Shown: piece by piece, positions 43,692 to 53,047 of the stretch
Position numbering within the stretch: position 1 is the stretch's first letter
Layout of the letters: every line of letters begins with the position of its first letter
DNA from: Paraburkholderia sejongensis
GTDB lineage: Bacteria; Pseudomonadota; Gammaproteobacteria; Burkholderiales; Burkholderiaceae
NCBI RefSeq assembly: GCF_020880815.1
Contig: NZ_JAJITD010000008.1
Location: 248,001 to 312,000 of the forward strand
Length of the DNA stretch: 64,000 nt
Direction: 5' to 3'
The notes under the pieces: generated by a model
What the model saw: only the letters and a program-made list of their open reading frames with translations
What the model was told of the DNA's origin: nothing
The model's database searches: none
Translations under genes and position numbers: made by a program

Positions 43692-44762
43692 ATGCCGCGC
43701 CCCCTCTCAGCCACGATTCACACCGCCGCACTCGCCAATAATCTCGCCGTCGCCCGGCGCTATGCGCCGAAGTCGAAGATCTGGGCCGTCGTCAAGGCGA
43801 ATGCGTACGGGCATGGCCTCGCGCGCGCGTTTCCGGGCTTGCGCGCAACCGACGGCTTTGGTTTGCTGGACCTCGAAGAAGCGGTGAAGTTGCGTGAATT
43901 GGGCTGGGCCGGCCCGATTCTTCTGCTGGAAGGTTTTTTTCGTCCGACCGATATCGACGTGATCGACCGCTACAGCCTGACCACCGCGCTGCATTCGGAC
44001 GAACAGCTGCGCATGCTCGAAATGGCGCGCCTGTCCAAACCGGTCAATATCCAGTTGAAGATGAACACCGGGATGAACCGGCTCGGCTACACGGTCGAAA
44101 AGTTTCACACCGCGTGGGAGCGCGCGCGCGCATGCCAGGGCGTGGGCCAGATCACCTTGATGACCCATTTTTCCGATGCCGACGCCGAGCGCGGCATCGC
44201 GCATCAGATGGCCGCGTTCGAGCGCGGTGCGCAGGGCATTGCCGGCGCGCGCAGCCTCGCGAATTCGGCGGCGACGCTGTGGCATCCGGATGCGCATTTC
44301 GACTGGGTGCGGCCCGGCATCATTCTGTATGGCGCGTCGCCATCGGGCGTGACGGCGGCGATCGAAGGCACCGGCCTGCAACCGGCAATGACCCTCGCAT
44401 CCGAGCTGATCGCGGTGCAAACGCTCGCCGAAGGCAGCACGGTCGGCTACGGCTCGGCCTTCACCGCGCGCGCGCCGATGCGTATCGGCGTGGTCGCGTG
44501 CGGCTACGCGGACGGCTATCCGCGCACCGCGCCGGAAGGCACGCCGGTGATCGTCGATGGCGTGCGCACGCGGGTGGTCGGCCGGGTCTCGATGGACATG
44601 CTGACCGTCGACCTGACCCCGGTGCCGACCGCCAACGTCGGGTCGCGCGTCGAGCTGTGGGGTGCGGCGCTGCCTATCGACGACGTCGCGCAGGCCTGCG
44701 GCACGATCGGCTATGAGCTGATGTGCGCGGTCGCGCAGCGTGTGCCGGTTCGCGCGGAGTAA
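43692..44762 (+). CDS. alr: Alanine racemase
   Basis: A 356-residue PLP fold type III racemase supplying D-Ala for peptidoglycan. The PLP lysine is Lys35 in WAVVKANAYGHG; the C-terminal beta domain has VGYGSAF, VACGYADGYPR and VDGVRTRVVGRVSMDML. ATG 43692 is chosen; an in-frame GTG at 43671 would add seven residues. No clear Shine-Dalgarno is seen. radA starts 3 bases after its stop, so the two are one unit. Confidence 0.95.
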   Translation: MPRPLSATIHTAALANNLAVARRYAPKSKIWAVVKANAYGHGLARAFPGLRATDGFGLLDLEEAVKLRELGWAGPILLLEGFFRPTDIDVIDRYSLTTALHSDEQLRMLEMARLSKPVNIQLKMNTGMNRLGYTVEKFHTAWERARACQGVGQITLMTHFSDADAERGIAHQMAAFERGAQGIAGARSLANSAATLWHPDAHFDWVRPGIILYGASPSGVTAAIEGTGLQPAMTLASELIAVQTLAEGSTVGYGSAFTARAPMRIGVVACGYADGYPRTAPEGTPVIVDGVRTRVVGRVSMDMLTVDLTPVPTANVGSRVELWGAALPIDDVAQACGTIGYELMCAVAQRVPVRAE

Positions 44763-44765
44763 CGC

Positions 44766-46142
44766 GTGGCGAAATCGAAGACGTTGTACGTTTGCAGCGA
44801 GTGCGGCGGCCAGTCGCCGAAGTGGTCCGGTCAATGCCCGTCGTGTCACGCGTGGAATACGCTGGTCGAATCGGTCGCCGAGGGTCCCGCGACCCATCGC
44901 TTCCAGTCGCTCGCGAAGAGCACCCCGGTGCGGCGCCTCGCCGACATCGAAGCGTCGGACGTGCCGCGCTTCACGACCGGCGTCAGCGAGTTCGACCGCG
45001 TGCTCGGCGGCGGTCTGGTGCCGGGCGGCGTGGTGCTGATCGGCGGCGATCCGGGGATCGGTAAATCGACGCTGCTGTTGCAGTCGCTCGCGGAAATCGC
45101 CGCGGACAAACGCGCGCTCTATATCAGCGGCGAAGAGTCGGGCGCGCAGATTGCGTTGCGCGCGCAACGGCTGTCGCTGCTCGAACCGGGCTCGAAGGCG
45201 AGCGAATTGCAATTGCTCGCGGAAATCCAGCTCGAAAAAATCCAGGCGACGATCGCCGAGCAGCGGCCCGACGTTGCGGTGATCGACTCGATCCAGACCG
45301 TCTATTCGGATGCGCTGACGTCCGCGCCGGGCTCGGTCGCGCAAGTGCGCGAATGCGCGGCGCAACTCACACGGATCGCGAAGCAGTCGGGCACCACCAT
45401 CATCATGGTCGGTCACGTGACCAAAGAAGGCGCGCTTGCGGGTCCGCGCGTGCTCGAACACATCGTCGATACGGTGCTGTACTTCGAGGGCGACACGCAC
45501 TCGTCGTACCGGCTGGTGCGCGCGATCAAGAACCGCTTCGGCGCGGTCAACGAACTCGGCGTATTCGCGATGACCGAGCGCGGCTTGCGCGGCGTCGCGA
45601 ATCCGTCGGCGCTGTTTCTGTCGCAGCACGAGCAGTCGGTGCCGGGCTCGTGCGTGCTGGTCACCCAGGAGGGCACGCGCCCGCTGCTGGTCGAGGTGCA
45701 GGCGCTCGTCGATTCGGCCAACGCGCCCAATCCGCGGCGCCTCGCGGTCGGCCTCGAACAGAACCGTCTCGCGATGCTGCTCGCGGTGTTGCACCGGCAT
45801 GCGGGGATTGCCTGTTTCGATCAGGACGTGTTCCTGAACGCGGTGGGCGGCGTGAAGATCTCCGAGCCTGCCGCCGACCTCGCGGTGCTGCTCGCGATCC
45901 ATTCGTCGATGCGCAACAAGCCGCTGCCCAAGGGGCTCGTGGTGTTCGGCGAGGTTGGCCTCGCGGGCGAAATCCGGCCGTCGCCGCGCGGGCAGGAGCG
46001 TCTGAAGGAAGCGGCCAAGCTCGGCTTCTCGATCGCGGTGATTCCGAAGGCCAATGCGCCGAAGCAGCCGATCGAAGGCTTGCAGGTGGTGGCGGTCGAA
46101 CGCATCGAGCAGGCGATCGACCGGGTTCGCACGCTCGAATAA
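44766..46142 (+). CDS. radA: DNA repair protein RadA (branch-migration ATPase)
   Basis: A 458-residue RecA-like protein. Zn finger Cys10, Cys13, Cys24, Cys27 (CSECGG...QCPSC); Walker A IGGDPGIGKSTLL; RadA-specific KNRFG motif (IKNRFGAVNE); a Lon-protease-like C-terminal domain ending with GEVGLAGEIRPSPRGQER. It processes recombination intermediates. GTG 44766 is the start, giving AKSKTLYVCSEC directly, 3 bases after alr. Confidence 0.96.
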   Translation: MAKSKTLYVCSECGGQSPKWSGQCPSCHAWNTLVESVAEGPATHRFQSLAKSTPVRRLADIEASDVPRFTTGVSEFDRVLGGGLVPGGVVLIGGDPGIGKSTLLLQSLAEIAADKRALYISGEESGAQIALRAQRLSLLEPGSKASELQLLAEIQLEKIQATIAEQRPDVAVIDSIQTVYSDALTSAPGSVAQVRECAAQLTRIAKQSGTTIIMVGHVTKEGALAGPRVLEHIVDTVLYFEGDTHSSYRLVRAIKNRFGAVNELGVFAMTERGLRGVANPSALFLSQHEQSVPGSCVLVTQEGTRPLLVEVQALVDSANAPNPRRLAVGLEQNRLAMLLAVLHRHAGIACFDQDVFLNAVGGVKISEPAADLAVLLAIHSSMRNKPLPKGLVVFGEVGLAGEIRPSPRGQERLKEAAKLGFSIAVIPKANAPKQPIEGLQVVAVERIEQAIDRVRTLE

Positions 46143-46297
46143 CGGCGCGCGCTGTGGCGGGAGGAGCGGGCCGCGCGCACGCCTTCCCGCTGTAACGTTC
46201 AGTAAATATCTCCCTATTGGCTGTAACCTGGCCGCCATCTCTTTTTTCTAAGCTGTCGCGATATGCATCCCTGTGATGCCGGAAAAAGGATCGCGCT

Positions 46298-46579
46298 TTG
46301 AAACAGTCACATGAAACCCTGGCCGAGGGTCCTACTATCCAGGTGCGCGGCTGCCGGGTCTCTGCACCGATTCATCAACCGTGGGGCGGCGCCTGCCGGA
46401 TCGTCGAGTGGATCGACACCGCCGGACAGATCTCGCGGCGCGTGGTCGCCGAAGACGTGACCGCCGCCGAAGTCCGCGCAACGATCAGCCGCCACGTGGA
46501 AGGCCGCAAACACCTGCTCTACGACGATGAGAAAACCCCGCGCCAGGTGCTGCCGAGACAGACGGCGATGCGGCGGTGA
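46298..46579 (+). CDS. Small protein resembling DUF2866 (Burkholderia-type)
   Basis: A 93-residue protein of unknown function. The core IQVRGCRVSAPIHQPWGGAC then RIVEWID and RRVVAEDVTAAEVRATI resembles the DUF2866 family I know only from Burkholderia relatives. The start is a TTG at 46298: AAAAAGGA (46283-46290) lies at ideal spacing and no ATG or GTG in frame precedes the conserved part. No signal peptide or membrane segment; the fold is probably a small alpha/beta domain. Confidence 0.75.
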   Translation: MKQSHETLAEGPTIQVRGCRVSAPIHQPWGGACRIVEWIDTAGQISRRVVAEDVTAAEVRATISRHVEGRKHLLYDDEKTPRQVLPRQTAMRR

Positions 46580-46678
46580 TGGTGTGAGTGCGCGGGCGCG
46601 GTGCGGTGCGGTGCGGTTCGTCGCTCGCGCCCCGGGCGCCTGTTTGCGTGGGCGATGACGGCTGCGCGCCGCCGTCGT

Positions 46679-47845
46679 TTATCGCGGGCGCCAGTCGCCA
46701 GTGCCGGCGCTCCCGCTATCCGCCTGATCGGCACTCGCGCTTGCCGCCGCATACGCGTGCGGATTGAACAGCGGATGCTCCGCCGCCTCAGCCGGCGTCA
46801 ATACCGGCGACACACAGCAGTCGAGCGCTTCCAGCGACTCCGCCCACTCGGCCAGCGTGCGCGTGCCGATCACGCCGGCCAGCTCCTCAGTCAGCGCAAG
46901 CGCATCGGGTCCGCCGATCGCCTGTCCCAAACTCCAGTGACGCGTCGCCCATTCGGGCCGGTCGAGCGCCATGCACAGCGTTTCCCAGAATTTGAGCTCC
47001 AGCGCGCCGACCGCGAGCCAGCGCTGATCGCTGGTGCGATACAGGTTGTAGCAGGGCACGCCGCCGTTCAGCAGCCCGGCGCCGGCCGGCGGCGCGGCGC
47101 CGTCGTTGGCGAGCGCGACCTGCGCGACGACGTTGTGCGCATAGCTCGTGTGCGTCATCGATACATCGACGAAGCGGCCCTCGCCGCCGCGCGCCACGTG
47201 CCACAGCGCGGCGAGGATCTGCGTGACCGCGGCGAGCGCGCCGCCGAGCAGATCGGCGATCTGGAAGTTCGGCAGGATCGGCGCGCCATCGCGGCTCGCC
47301 AGCTGATCGAGCACGCCCGCGTAGCCGATGTAATTCAGATCGTGGCCTGCATGATCGGCGAACGGCCCGCTCGCGCCGTAACCGCTGATCGCGCAATAAA
47401 CGAGCTGCGGATTGGCGGCGCGCAGCGTGTCGTAGCCAAGGCCCATGCGCTCCATCACGCCGGGCCGGAAGCTTTCGATCAGCACGTCCGCCTCCGCGGC
47501 GAGCGCGCGCAGCACGTTGCAGCCTGCCGGGGTTTTGAGGTCGAGACGGGTTTCGCGCTTGCCGCGATTGACCATCCGGTAAAACGCGCCGGGCCGTCCG
47601 GCGACGCGGTCGCTCGACGATTGCATCATCGTGCGGGTCGGGTCGCCCGCGCCGGGCGCTTCGATTTTCAGCACATCGGCACCGAGTTCGGCGAGCCGCA
47701 GCGCGGCGACCGGACCCGGCAGCAGGCGCGTCAGGTCGAGCACGCGCAAGCCTTGCAGCGGGGGCGGGGGAGCGGCTACGGCGGGCGACTGAGCCGCCGC
47801 CCCGGCCCCTGATGCAGACGCAGGCGATGAGTTCGCAAATGACAA
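46679..47845 (-). CDS. CoA-transferase family III protein, alpha-methylacyl-CoA racemase type
   Basis: A 388-residue CaiB/BaiF-fold enzyme. The opening LRVLDLTRLLPGPVAALRLA and LGADVLKIEAPGAGDPTR are family hallmarks. Active-site residues of the racemase branch are visible: His and Asp in GHDLNYIGYAG, Asp in PNFQIADLLGG and Glu in AVGALELKFWE, as in Mycobacterium MCR/AMACR, so epimerising 2-methylacyl-CoA is likelier than CoA transfer. The start is inferred: TTG 47845 has GGGAG 7 bases before it, while upstream open frame overlaps yheS. It is 46 bases downstream of yheS. Confidence 0.85.
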   Translation of the reverse strand: MSFANSSPASASGAGAAAQSPAVAAPPPPLQGLRVLDLTRLLPGPVAALRLAELGADVLKIEAPGAGDPTRTMMQSSSDRVAGRPGAFYRMVNRGKRETRLDLKTPAGCNVLRALAAEADVLIESFRPGVMERMGLGYDTLRAANPQLVYCAISGYGASGPFADHAGHDLNYIGYAGVLDQLASRDGAPILPNFQIADLLGGALAAVTQILAALWHVARGGEGRFVDVSMTHTSYAHNVVAQVALANDGAAPPAGAGLLNGGVPCYNLYRTSDQRWLAVGALELKFWETLCMALDRPEWATRHWSLGQAIGGPDALALTEELAGVIGTRTLAEWAESLEALDCCVSPVLTPAEAAEHPLFNPHAYAAASASADQADSGSAGTGDWRPR

Positions 47846-47891
47846 AGCCAAGCTCCCATGGTTGCCGGCGCGGCTGCGCCGGGGCGTGCCG

Positions 47892-49865
47892 CTAGCCGAT
47901 CTGTTCGAGTTCCTCGTGCGTCTCGAGCCAGTCGGCTTCAAGGCTTTCGAGACGCGCGTTCACGTCCGCCTCACGGCGGATTGCCTCCGTCAGCTTGTTC
48001 TTGCGCTCGGGCTCGTAGCTGGCGGGATCGGCGACGAATGCATCGAGCGTCGCCTTTTCCGCGTTCAGCGCGTCCATTTCCTTCTCGATCTTCGCGATGC
48101 GGCTTTGCAGCGGCTTCTTCAGATGCGCGAGCTTCTGGCGCGTTTCCGCTTCGAGACGGCGCTGCTCCTTGCGGTTCACGCCGCTGTCGACGCCGTTTGC
48201 CGCGCCGACTCCGTTACCCGCCGCGCCCGCATTGCCCCCATTGCCCGCCGCGTTCGCCTTCAGCGCCGCGCGCTGCTCGGCCGCATGCTGCAGCAGCCAG
48301 TCGCGGTAGTCGTCGAGATCGCCGTCGAATTCCTGCAGACGGTGCTTCGCCACCAGCATGAACTGGTCCGTGGTCGCGCGCAGCAGATGGCGGTCGTGCG
48401 ACACGAGGATCAGCGTGCCTTCGAATTGCGCGAGCGCCATCGTCAGCGCGTGACGGGTTTCGAGGTCCAGGTGGTTGGTCGGTTCGTCGAGCAGCAGCAG
48501 GTTCGGCTTCTGCCAGATGATCAGCGCGAGCGCGAGACGCGCCTTTTCGCCGCCGGAGAACGGCGCGATCTTCGCGGTCGCCATGTCGCCGGAAAAATTG
48601 AAGCTGCCGAGGAAGTCGCGTAGTTCCTGCTCGCGCGTATCCGGCGCGAGGCGCGCCAGATGCTGCAGCGGCGTGTCGTCCGGGCGCAGCGTTTCGAGCT
48701 GATGCTGCGCGAAGTAGCCGATCCGCAGTCCCTTGCCTTCGCGCACGTGGCCGGAGAGCGCTTCGAGCGTGCCGGCCAGCGTCTTGATCAGCGTCGACTT
48801 GCCTTGGCCGTTCGCGCCGAGCAGGCCGATGCGCTGGCCGTTCTGGATCGACAGCATCACGCGCTCGACGATCGGAATCTCGCTGCCGTCTTCCGCGCGA
48901 TAGCCGCAGCGCACGTCCTCCATCACCATCATCGGATTGGGCGCGGAGTCGGGCGTGCGGAACTCGAACGTGAACGGCGACGCGATATGCGCGGGCGCGA
49001 TCAGCTCCATTTTTTCGAGCGCCTTCACGCGGCTTTGCGCCTGACGCGCCTTGGTCGCCTGCGCCTTGAAGCGATTGATGTAGCTCTGCAAATGCGCGAC
49101 CGTGCGCTGCTGCTTCTCGTACGCGCTTTGCTGCAAGGCGAGCTGCTGCGCGCGCTGCACTTCGAATTGCGAGTAGTTGCCGCCGTAGCGCTTGATCTGC
49201 TGCTGCTCCAGATGCAGCGTGACGTTGCAGATCGAATCGAGAAATTCGCGGTCGTGCGAGATCACGATCAGCGTGCCCGGGTAACGATGCAACCAGTCTT
49301 CGAGCCACACGATCGCGTCGAGGTCGAGGTGGTTGGTCGGTTCGTCGAGCAGCAGCAGGTCGGAGCGGCACATCAGTGCCTGCGCGAGATTCAGGCGCAT
49401 GCGCCAGCCGCCGGAGAAGCTGGTGACCGGTTCGCGGGTCTGCTCGAGCGTGAAGCCGAGGCCGAGCAGCAACGCTTCGGCGCGGGCGGGCGCGGTGTAG
49501 CCATCGGCGTCGGCGAACGCGGCGTGCGCTTCGGCTTCGGCCGCGCCGTCGTGGGCCGCCGACGCCTGCGCGATGCGCGCTTCGATCGCGCGCAACGCGG
49601 CGTCGCCGTCGAGCGTGTAGGCGAGGGCGGTCTTGTCGACCGCGGGGGTTTCCTGCGCGACGTGCGCGATGCGCCACGTGGGCGGAATCGAGAAGTCGCC
49701 GCCGTCCGCGTGCAGCTCGCCGAGCAGTACGGCGAACAGCGTCGATTTGCCCGCGCCGTTCGCGCCGACGAGACCGGCTTTTTCACCAGGGTTCAGCGTG
49801 AACGTGGTGTTGTCGAAAAGCGGCTTGGTGCCGCGCGCGAGGCTGAACTGGTTGAAGCGGATCAC
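47892..49865 (-). CDS. yheS: ABC-F family ATPase, YheS-type
   Basis: A 657-residue soluble ABC-F protein with two ATPase domains: GANGAGKST / FSGGWRMRLNLAQAL / LLLLDEPTNHLDL, then GANGQGKST / FSGGEKARLALAL / LLLLDEPTNHLDL. The linker is helical (QRTVAHLQSYINRFKAQATK, then RVKALEKMELIAPAH), matching E. coli YheS closely, followed by a charged C-terminal coiled coil. ABC-F proteins bind the ribosomal E site and ease stalled translation. ATG 49865 begins MIRFNQFSLARG as expected. Confidence 0.94.
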   Translation of the reverse strand: MIRFNQFSLARGTKPLFDNTTFTLNPGEKAGLVGANGAGKSTLFAVLLGELHADGGDFSIPPTWRIAHVAQETPAVDKTALAYTLDGDAALRAIEARIAQASAAHDGAAEAEAHAAFADADGYTAPARAEALLLGLGFTLEQTREPVTSFSGGWRMRLNLAQALMCRSDLLLLDEPTNHLDLDAIVWLEDWLHRYPGTLIVISHDREFLDSICNVTLHLEQQQIKRYGGNYSQFEVQRAQQLALQQSAYEKQQRTVAHLQSYINRFKAQATKARQAQSRVKALEKMELIAPAHIASPFTFEFRTPDSAPNPMMVMEDVRCGYRAEDGSEIPIVERVMLSIQNGQRIGLLGANGQGKSTLIKTLAGTLEALSGHVREGKGLRIGYFAQHQLETLRPDDTPLQHLARLAPDTREQELRDFLGSFNFSGDMATAKIAPFSGGEKARLALALIIWQKPNLLLLDEPTNHLDLETRHALTMALAQFEGTLILVSHDRHLLRATTDQFMLVAKHRLQEFDGDLDDYRDWLLQHAAEQRAALKANAAGNGGNAGAAGNGVGAANGVDSGVNRKEQRRLEAETRQKLAHLKKPLQSRIAKIEKEMDALNAEKATLDAFVADPASYEPERKNKLTEAIRREADVNARLESLEADWLETHEELEQIG

Positions 49866-50055
49866 GACGTGGCCGGCTGAAGAAAACCGCTATTTTAGAC
49901 TGCCCGGGGCGTCGCCGGGCGCGCGCCTGGATTGGGCCGGTGCGCGAGCGCGCGCGGCGGCCGAAACGGACCTCAGCCCGGATCGCTATCGGCCATTCGG
50001 CCGACTACGTCGACGACGCGTTTGGGCATAGACTGACGGCTTTCTCGGAGGGCAC

Positions 50056-50535
50056 ATGACATCGATCTATTCGTTTTCGGCGCGCACGCTCGGCGGCGAG
50101 GAAGTCAGTCTCGCAAAGTATCAGGGCAAGGTTCTGCTGATCGTCAACACCGCGAGCGAATGCGGATTCACGCCGCAATACGCGGGCTTGCAAAAGCTCT
50201 ACGAAACGTATGCGGCCCGCGGGCTCACGGTGCTCGGTTTTCCGTGCAACCAGTTCGGCAAACAGGAGCCGGGCGACGCCGCGCAGATCGGCGCGTTCTG
50301 CGAAAAGAACTACGGCGTGACGTTCCCGATGTTCGAGAAGATCGACGTGAACGGCGCGAACGCGCATCCGCTGTTCAGCTATCTGACCGGCGAAGCGCCG
50401 GGGCTGCTCGGGCTCGAAAAGATCAAGTGGAATTTCACCAAGTTCCTGGTGGGCCGCGACGGCAACGTGGTCAAGCGCTACGCGCCGCTGACCAAACCCG
50501 ATGCGATCGCCGCCGATATCGAAGCACTGTTGTGA
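50056..50535 (+). CDS. Glutathione peroxidase-family thiol peroxidase
   Basis: A 159-residue peroxidase. Peroxidatic Cys36 in NTASECGFTPQY (Cys in place of selenocysteine), Gln in GFPCNQFGKQEPG and Trp in KWNFTKFLV complete the catalytic triad. A possible resolving Cys lies in FCEKNYGV or in GFPCNQ. It reduces organic or hydrogen peroxide using thioredoxin or glutathione. GGAGGG just before the ATG supports the start. It is a single gene, convergent with the cardiolipin synthase gene. Confidence 0.95.
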   Translation: MTSIYSFSARTLGGEEVSLAKYQGKVLLIVNTASECGFTPQYAGLQKLYETYAARGLTVLGFPCNQFGKQEPGDAAQIGAFCEKNYGVTFPMFEKIDVNGANAHPLFSYLTGEAPGLLGLEKIKWNFTKFLVGRDGNVVKRYAPLTKPDAIAADIEALL

Positions 50536-50572
50536 GAGCGGCGCACGCGGGCGGCTCGGGCGCGTAGCGCGC

Positions 50573-50610
50573 GGTTGTCGCCGGGGTGCCGCCGGGTTGT
50601 CGCCGGGGTT
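50573..50610. repeat. 15-bp direct repeat in a convergent gap
   Basis: GGTTGTCGCCGGGGT at 50573-50587 and again at 50595-50609 (22-base period), between the peroxidase and cardiolipin synthase stops. Confidence 0.8.
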
Positions 50611-50618
50611 GGCGGGCG

Positions 50619-52097
50619 CTACAGAATGGGCGAGAACAGCCGGGCCACGTGCATCAGCATCCGGCGCCACGCGGCCGCCTTGCGATACTCGTCGCGATCG
50701 ATCTCCAGCGACGCGGCGAAGTCGTTCAGCAGCATCGTTTCGACTTCGAGCGCGAAGCCGCGATCGACGGTCAGCACCATGATCTCGAAGTTGAGCCGGA
50801 ACGAGCGGTTGTCGAGATTGGCGCTGCCGATCGCGGCCGCGACGCCGTCGATCAGCACCACCTTCTGGTGCAGAAAACCCGGTTGATAACGGAAGATGCG
50901 GATGCCCGCGCGCAGCGAGTCGTACGCATAGAGCTTCGACGCGGCAAACACCACCAGGTGATCGCGCCGGCTCGGCAGCATGATACGCACGTCGACGCCG
51001 CGCAGTACCGCGAGACGCAGCGCGGCGAACACCGCTTCGTCCGGGACCAGATACGGCGTGGTGATCCACACGCGTTCGCGCGCCGCGTTGATCGCTTCGA
51101 CGAAGTACAGCGAGCAGGTCTCCTGCTTGTCGGCCGGGCCGCTCGGCAGCACGAGGCAGTGCATGTTGCCGGCGGGGGCGTCGGCGGTGTCCGAGGTTTC
51201 AACGGGCTCATCACCGGCGGTCGCGTCCCGCAACTCGAGATCGGGCAACTGCTGGGTCGCCCAATACCAGTCCTCGACAAACACGAACTGGATGCTCGCG
51301 ACCGCCGGTCCGCGCACCTCGATATGGGTATCGCGCCACGGCGACAGCGGCGGCTTCGCGCCCAGATATTCGACGCCGACGTTATGACCGCCGACGAACG
51401 CGCGCTCCCCATCGACCGCGACGATCTTGCGGTGATTGCGGAAGTTCAGTTGCAGACGGTTGACGAAACGGCGGTTGGTCGCGAACGGATGCATCGCGAC
51501 GCCGGCCGCGCGCAGCGCCGCGACGTAGCGATGCGGCAGATCGAAGCTGCCGATGCTGTCGTACAGGAAGTACACGCGCACGCCCTCGCGGGCCTTCGCG
51601 ATCAGCGCGTCTTTCAGCATCTCGCCGAGCGCGTCGTTGCGCACGATGAAGAACTGCACGATCACGTAATGGCGTGCGTGTTCGATCGCATCGAGGATCG
51701 CGGTGAAGGTCGCGGTGCCGTTCACCAGCGTGCGCACGGCGTTGCCCGGCAGGAACGGCATCCCGCCCAGCCGCGTGAGCGACTGCACCGGCCGCGTGCC
51801 GAGCTGTTGGGTCGGCAGTCCCGCCGACGACGCCAGGCTATCCCACTGCTGCGGATACGCGCGGGAGCGCAGCAGCTCGTTTTCGACCCGTCGCGCGTCC
51901 GCATAGCCGGCGAACTTGCTGCGGCCCAGAAACAGATACGGGATCAGCGTCAGATAAGGCATCGACACCAGCGACACGGCCCACGCGATCGCACCCTGCG
52001 AGGTACGGGTGTTGAGGATCGCATGGCCGGCCGCGATGATGCCGAGGATATGGGCAAGAGCGACCAGCGGGCCGACGTGAAGCAGGTCGAATTGCAT
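50619..52097 (-). CDS. cls: Cardiolipin synthase (PLD superfamily)
   Basis: A 492-residue membrane enzyme. Two N-terminal helices (VALAHILGIIAAGHAIL and AIAWAVSLVSMPYLTLIPYL) precede two phospholipase D motifs: HRKIVAVD (about residue 222) and HQKVVLID (about 405). This is the ClsA layout; it joins two phosphatidylglycerols to make cardiolipin and glycerol. It starts at ATG 52097, 50 bases downstream of prmB on the same strand, and could be the last gene of the dap-prmB transcript. Confidence 0.93.
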   Translation of the reverse strand: MQFDLLHVGPLVALAHILGIIAAGHAILNTRTSQGAIAWAVSLVSMPYLTLIPYLFLGRSKFAGYADARRVENELLRSRAYPQQWDSLASSAGLPTQQLGTRPVQSLTRLGGMPFLPGNAVRTLVNGTATFTAILDAIEHARHYVIVQFFIVRNDALGEMLKDALIAKAREGVRVYFLYDSIGSFDLPHRYVAALRAAGVAMHPFATNRRFVNRLQLNFRNHRKIVAVDGERAFVGGHNVGVEYLGAKPPLSPWRDTHIEVRGPAVASIQFVFVEDWYWATQQLPDLELRDATAGDEPVETSDTADAPAGNMHCLVLPSGPADKQETCSLYFVEAINAARERVWITTPYLVPDEAVFAALRLAVLRGVDVRIMLPSRRDHLVVFAASKLYAYDSLRAGIRIFRYQPGFLHQKVVLIDGVAAAIGSANLDNRSFRLNFEIMVLTVDRGFALEVETMLLNDFAASLEIDRDEYRKAAAWRRMLMHVARLFSPIL

Positions 52098-52147
52098 AAG
52101 CTCGCGGAAGTTGGCGAAGCGCCGCGCTTCGGATCAGCCGGCCGGAC

Positions 52148-53032
52148 TCAAACAGGCAGATCGCGCGCCTGGATCAGGAACACGTTGTCGTCGCCGGCGC
52201 TGGTCGGCAGCCACACCAGATCGAGGCCGCCGAACGCCGCTTCGACATGCTCGCGCTCGTTGCCGATCTCGACCACCAGCACGCCTTCGTCGGTCAGCCA
52301 GTTGCGCGCGTCGGCGATGATGCGGCGCACGATGTCCATTCCGTCCGCGCCGCCGGCGAGCGCCATCTCGGGCTCGTGTTTGTACTCGGCCGGCAGCGCC
52401 TGCATCGAGGTCGCGTTCACGTACGGCGGATTGCTGAGGATCACGTCGTAGCGGCGCTCGGCAAGCGGCGCGTACAGGTCGCCCTCGAACAGCGCGATGC
52501 GCTCTTCGAGCTTGTATTCGGCGACGTTACGGGTCGCGACTTCGAGTGCGGGCGCGGACAGGTCGACCGCGTCGACGTCCGCGTTCGGGAACGCGTGCGC
52601 GGCGAGAATCGCGAGGCAGCCGGAGCCGGTGCACAGTTCCAGCACCGCGCCGACCTGCTCGGGGTCTTCGACATACGGTTGCAGCCCGTCTTGCAACAGC
52701 TCGCCGATGAACGAACGCGGCACGATCACGCGTTCGTCGACATGAAAGCGATAGCCGTGCATCCACGCTTCCTGGGTGATGTAGGCAGCCGGCACGCGCT
52801 CGGCCGCGCGCCGTTCGATCACCTTCAGCACCGCGTCGATTTCGGCGCTCGTCAGGCGCGCGTCGAGGAACGGATCGAGCAGATCGAGCGGCAGATGCAG
52901 CGTGTGCAGCAGCAGATAGGCGGCTTCGTCGTAGGCATTGGCCGAGCCGTGGCCGAACGACAGTTTGGCTTCGTTAAAGCGCGACACCGCGTAACGCAGC
53001 AGGTCGCGGACAGTGGAGAAGGGCAGCGTCAT
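52148..53032 (-). CDS. prmB: Ribosomal protein L3 glutamine N5-methyltransferase
   Basis: A 294-residue SAM-dependent methyltransferase of the HemK/PrmC clan. The catalytic NPPY is in ILSNPPYVNATSM near residue 200, SAM motif I is VLELCTGSGCLAI, and IVPRSFIGELLQDG is the PrmB-type segment (RSFI) that separates it from PrmC. It follows dapE by 15 bases. Confidence 0.94.
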   Translation of the reverse strand: MTLPFSTVRDLLRYAVSRFNEAKLSFGHGSANAYDEAAYLLLHTLHLPLDLLDPFLDARLTSAEIDAVLKVIERRAAERVPAAYITQEAWMHGYRFHVDERVIVPRSFIGELLQDGLQPYVEDPEQVGAVLELCTGSGCLAILAAHAFPNADVDAVDLSAPALEVATRNVAEYKLEERIALFEGDLYAPLAERRYDVILSNPPYVNATSMQALPAEYKHEPEMALAGGADGMDIVRRIIADARNWLTDEGVLVVEIGNEREHVEAAFGGLDLVWLPTSAGDDNVFLIQARDLPV

Positions 53033-53047
53033 TGCAGGGAGTCCCGG

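Noticed and set aside
43707..46238. An 843-codon antisense frame over alr and radA
   Set aside because: It crosses two well-defined genes and has no recognisable domain.
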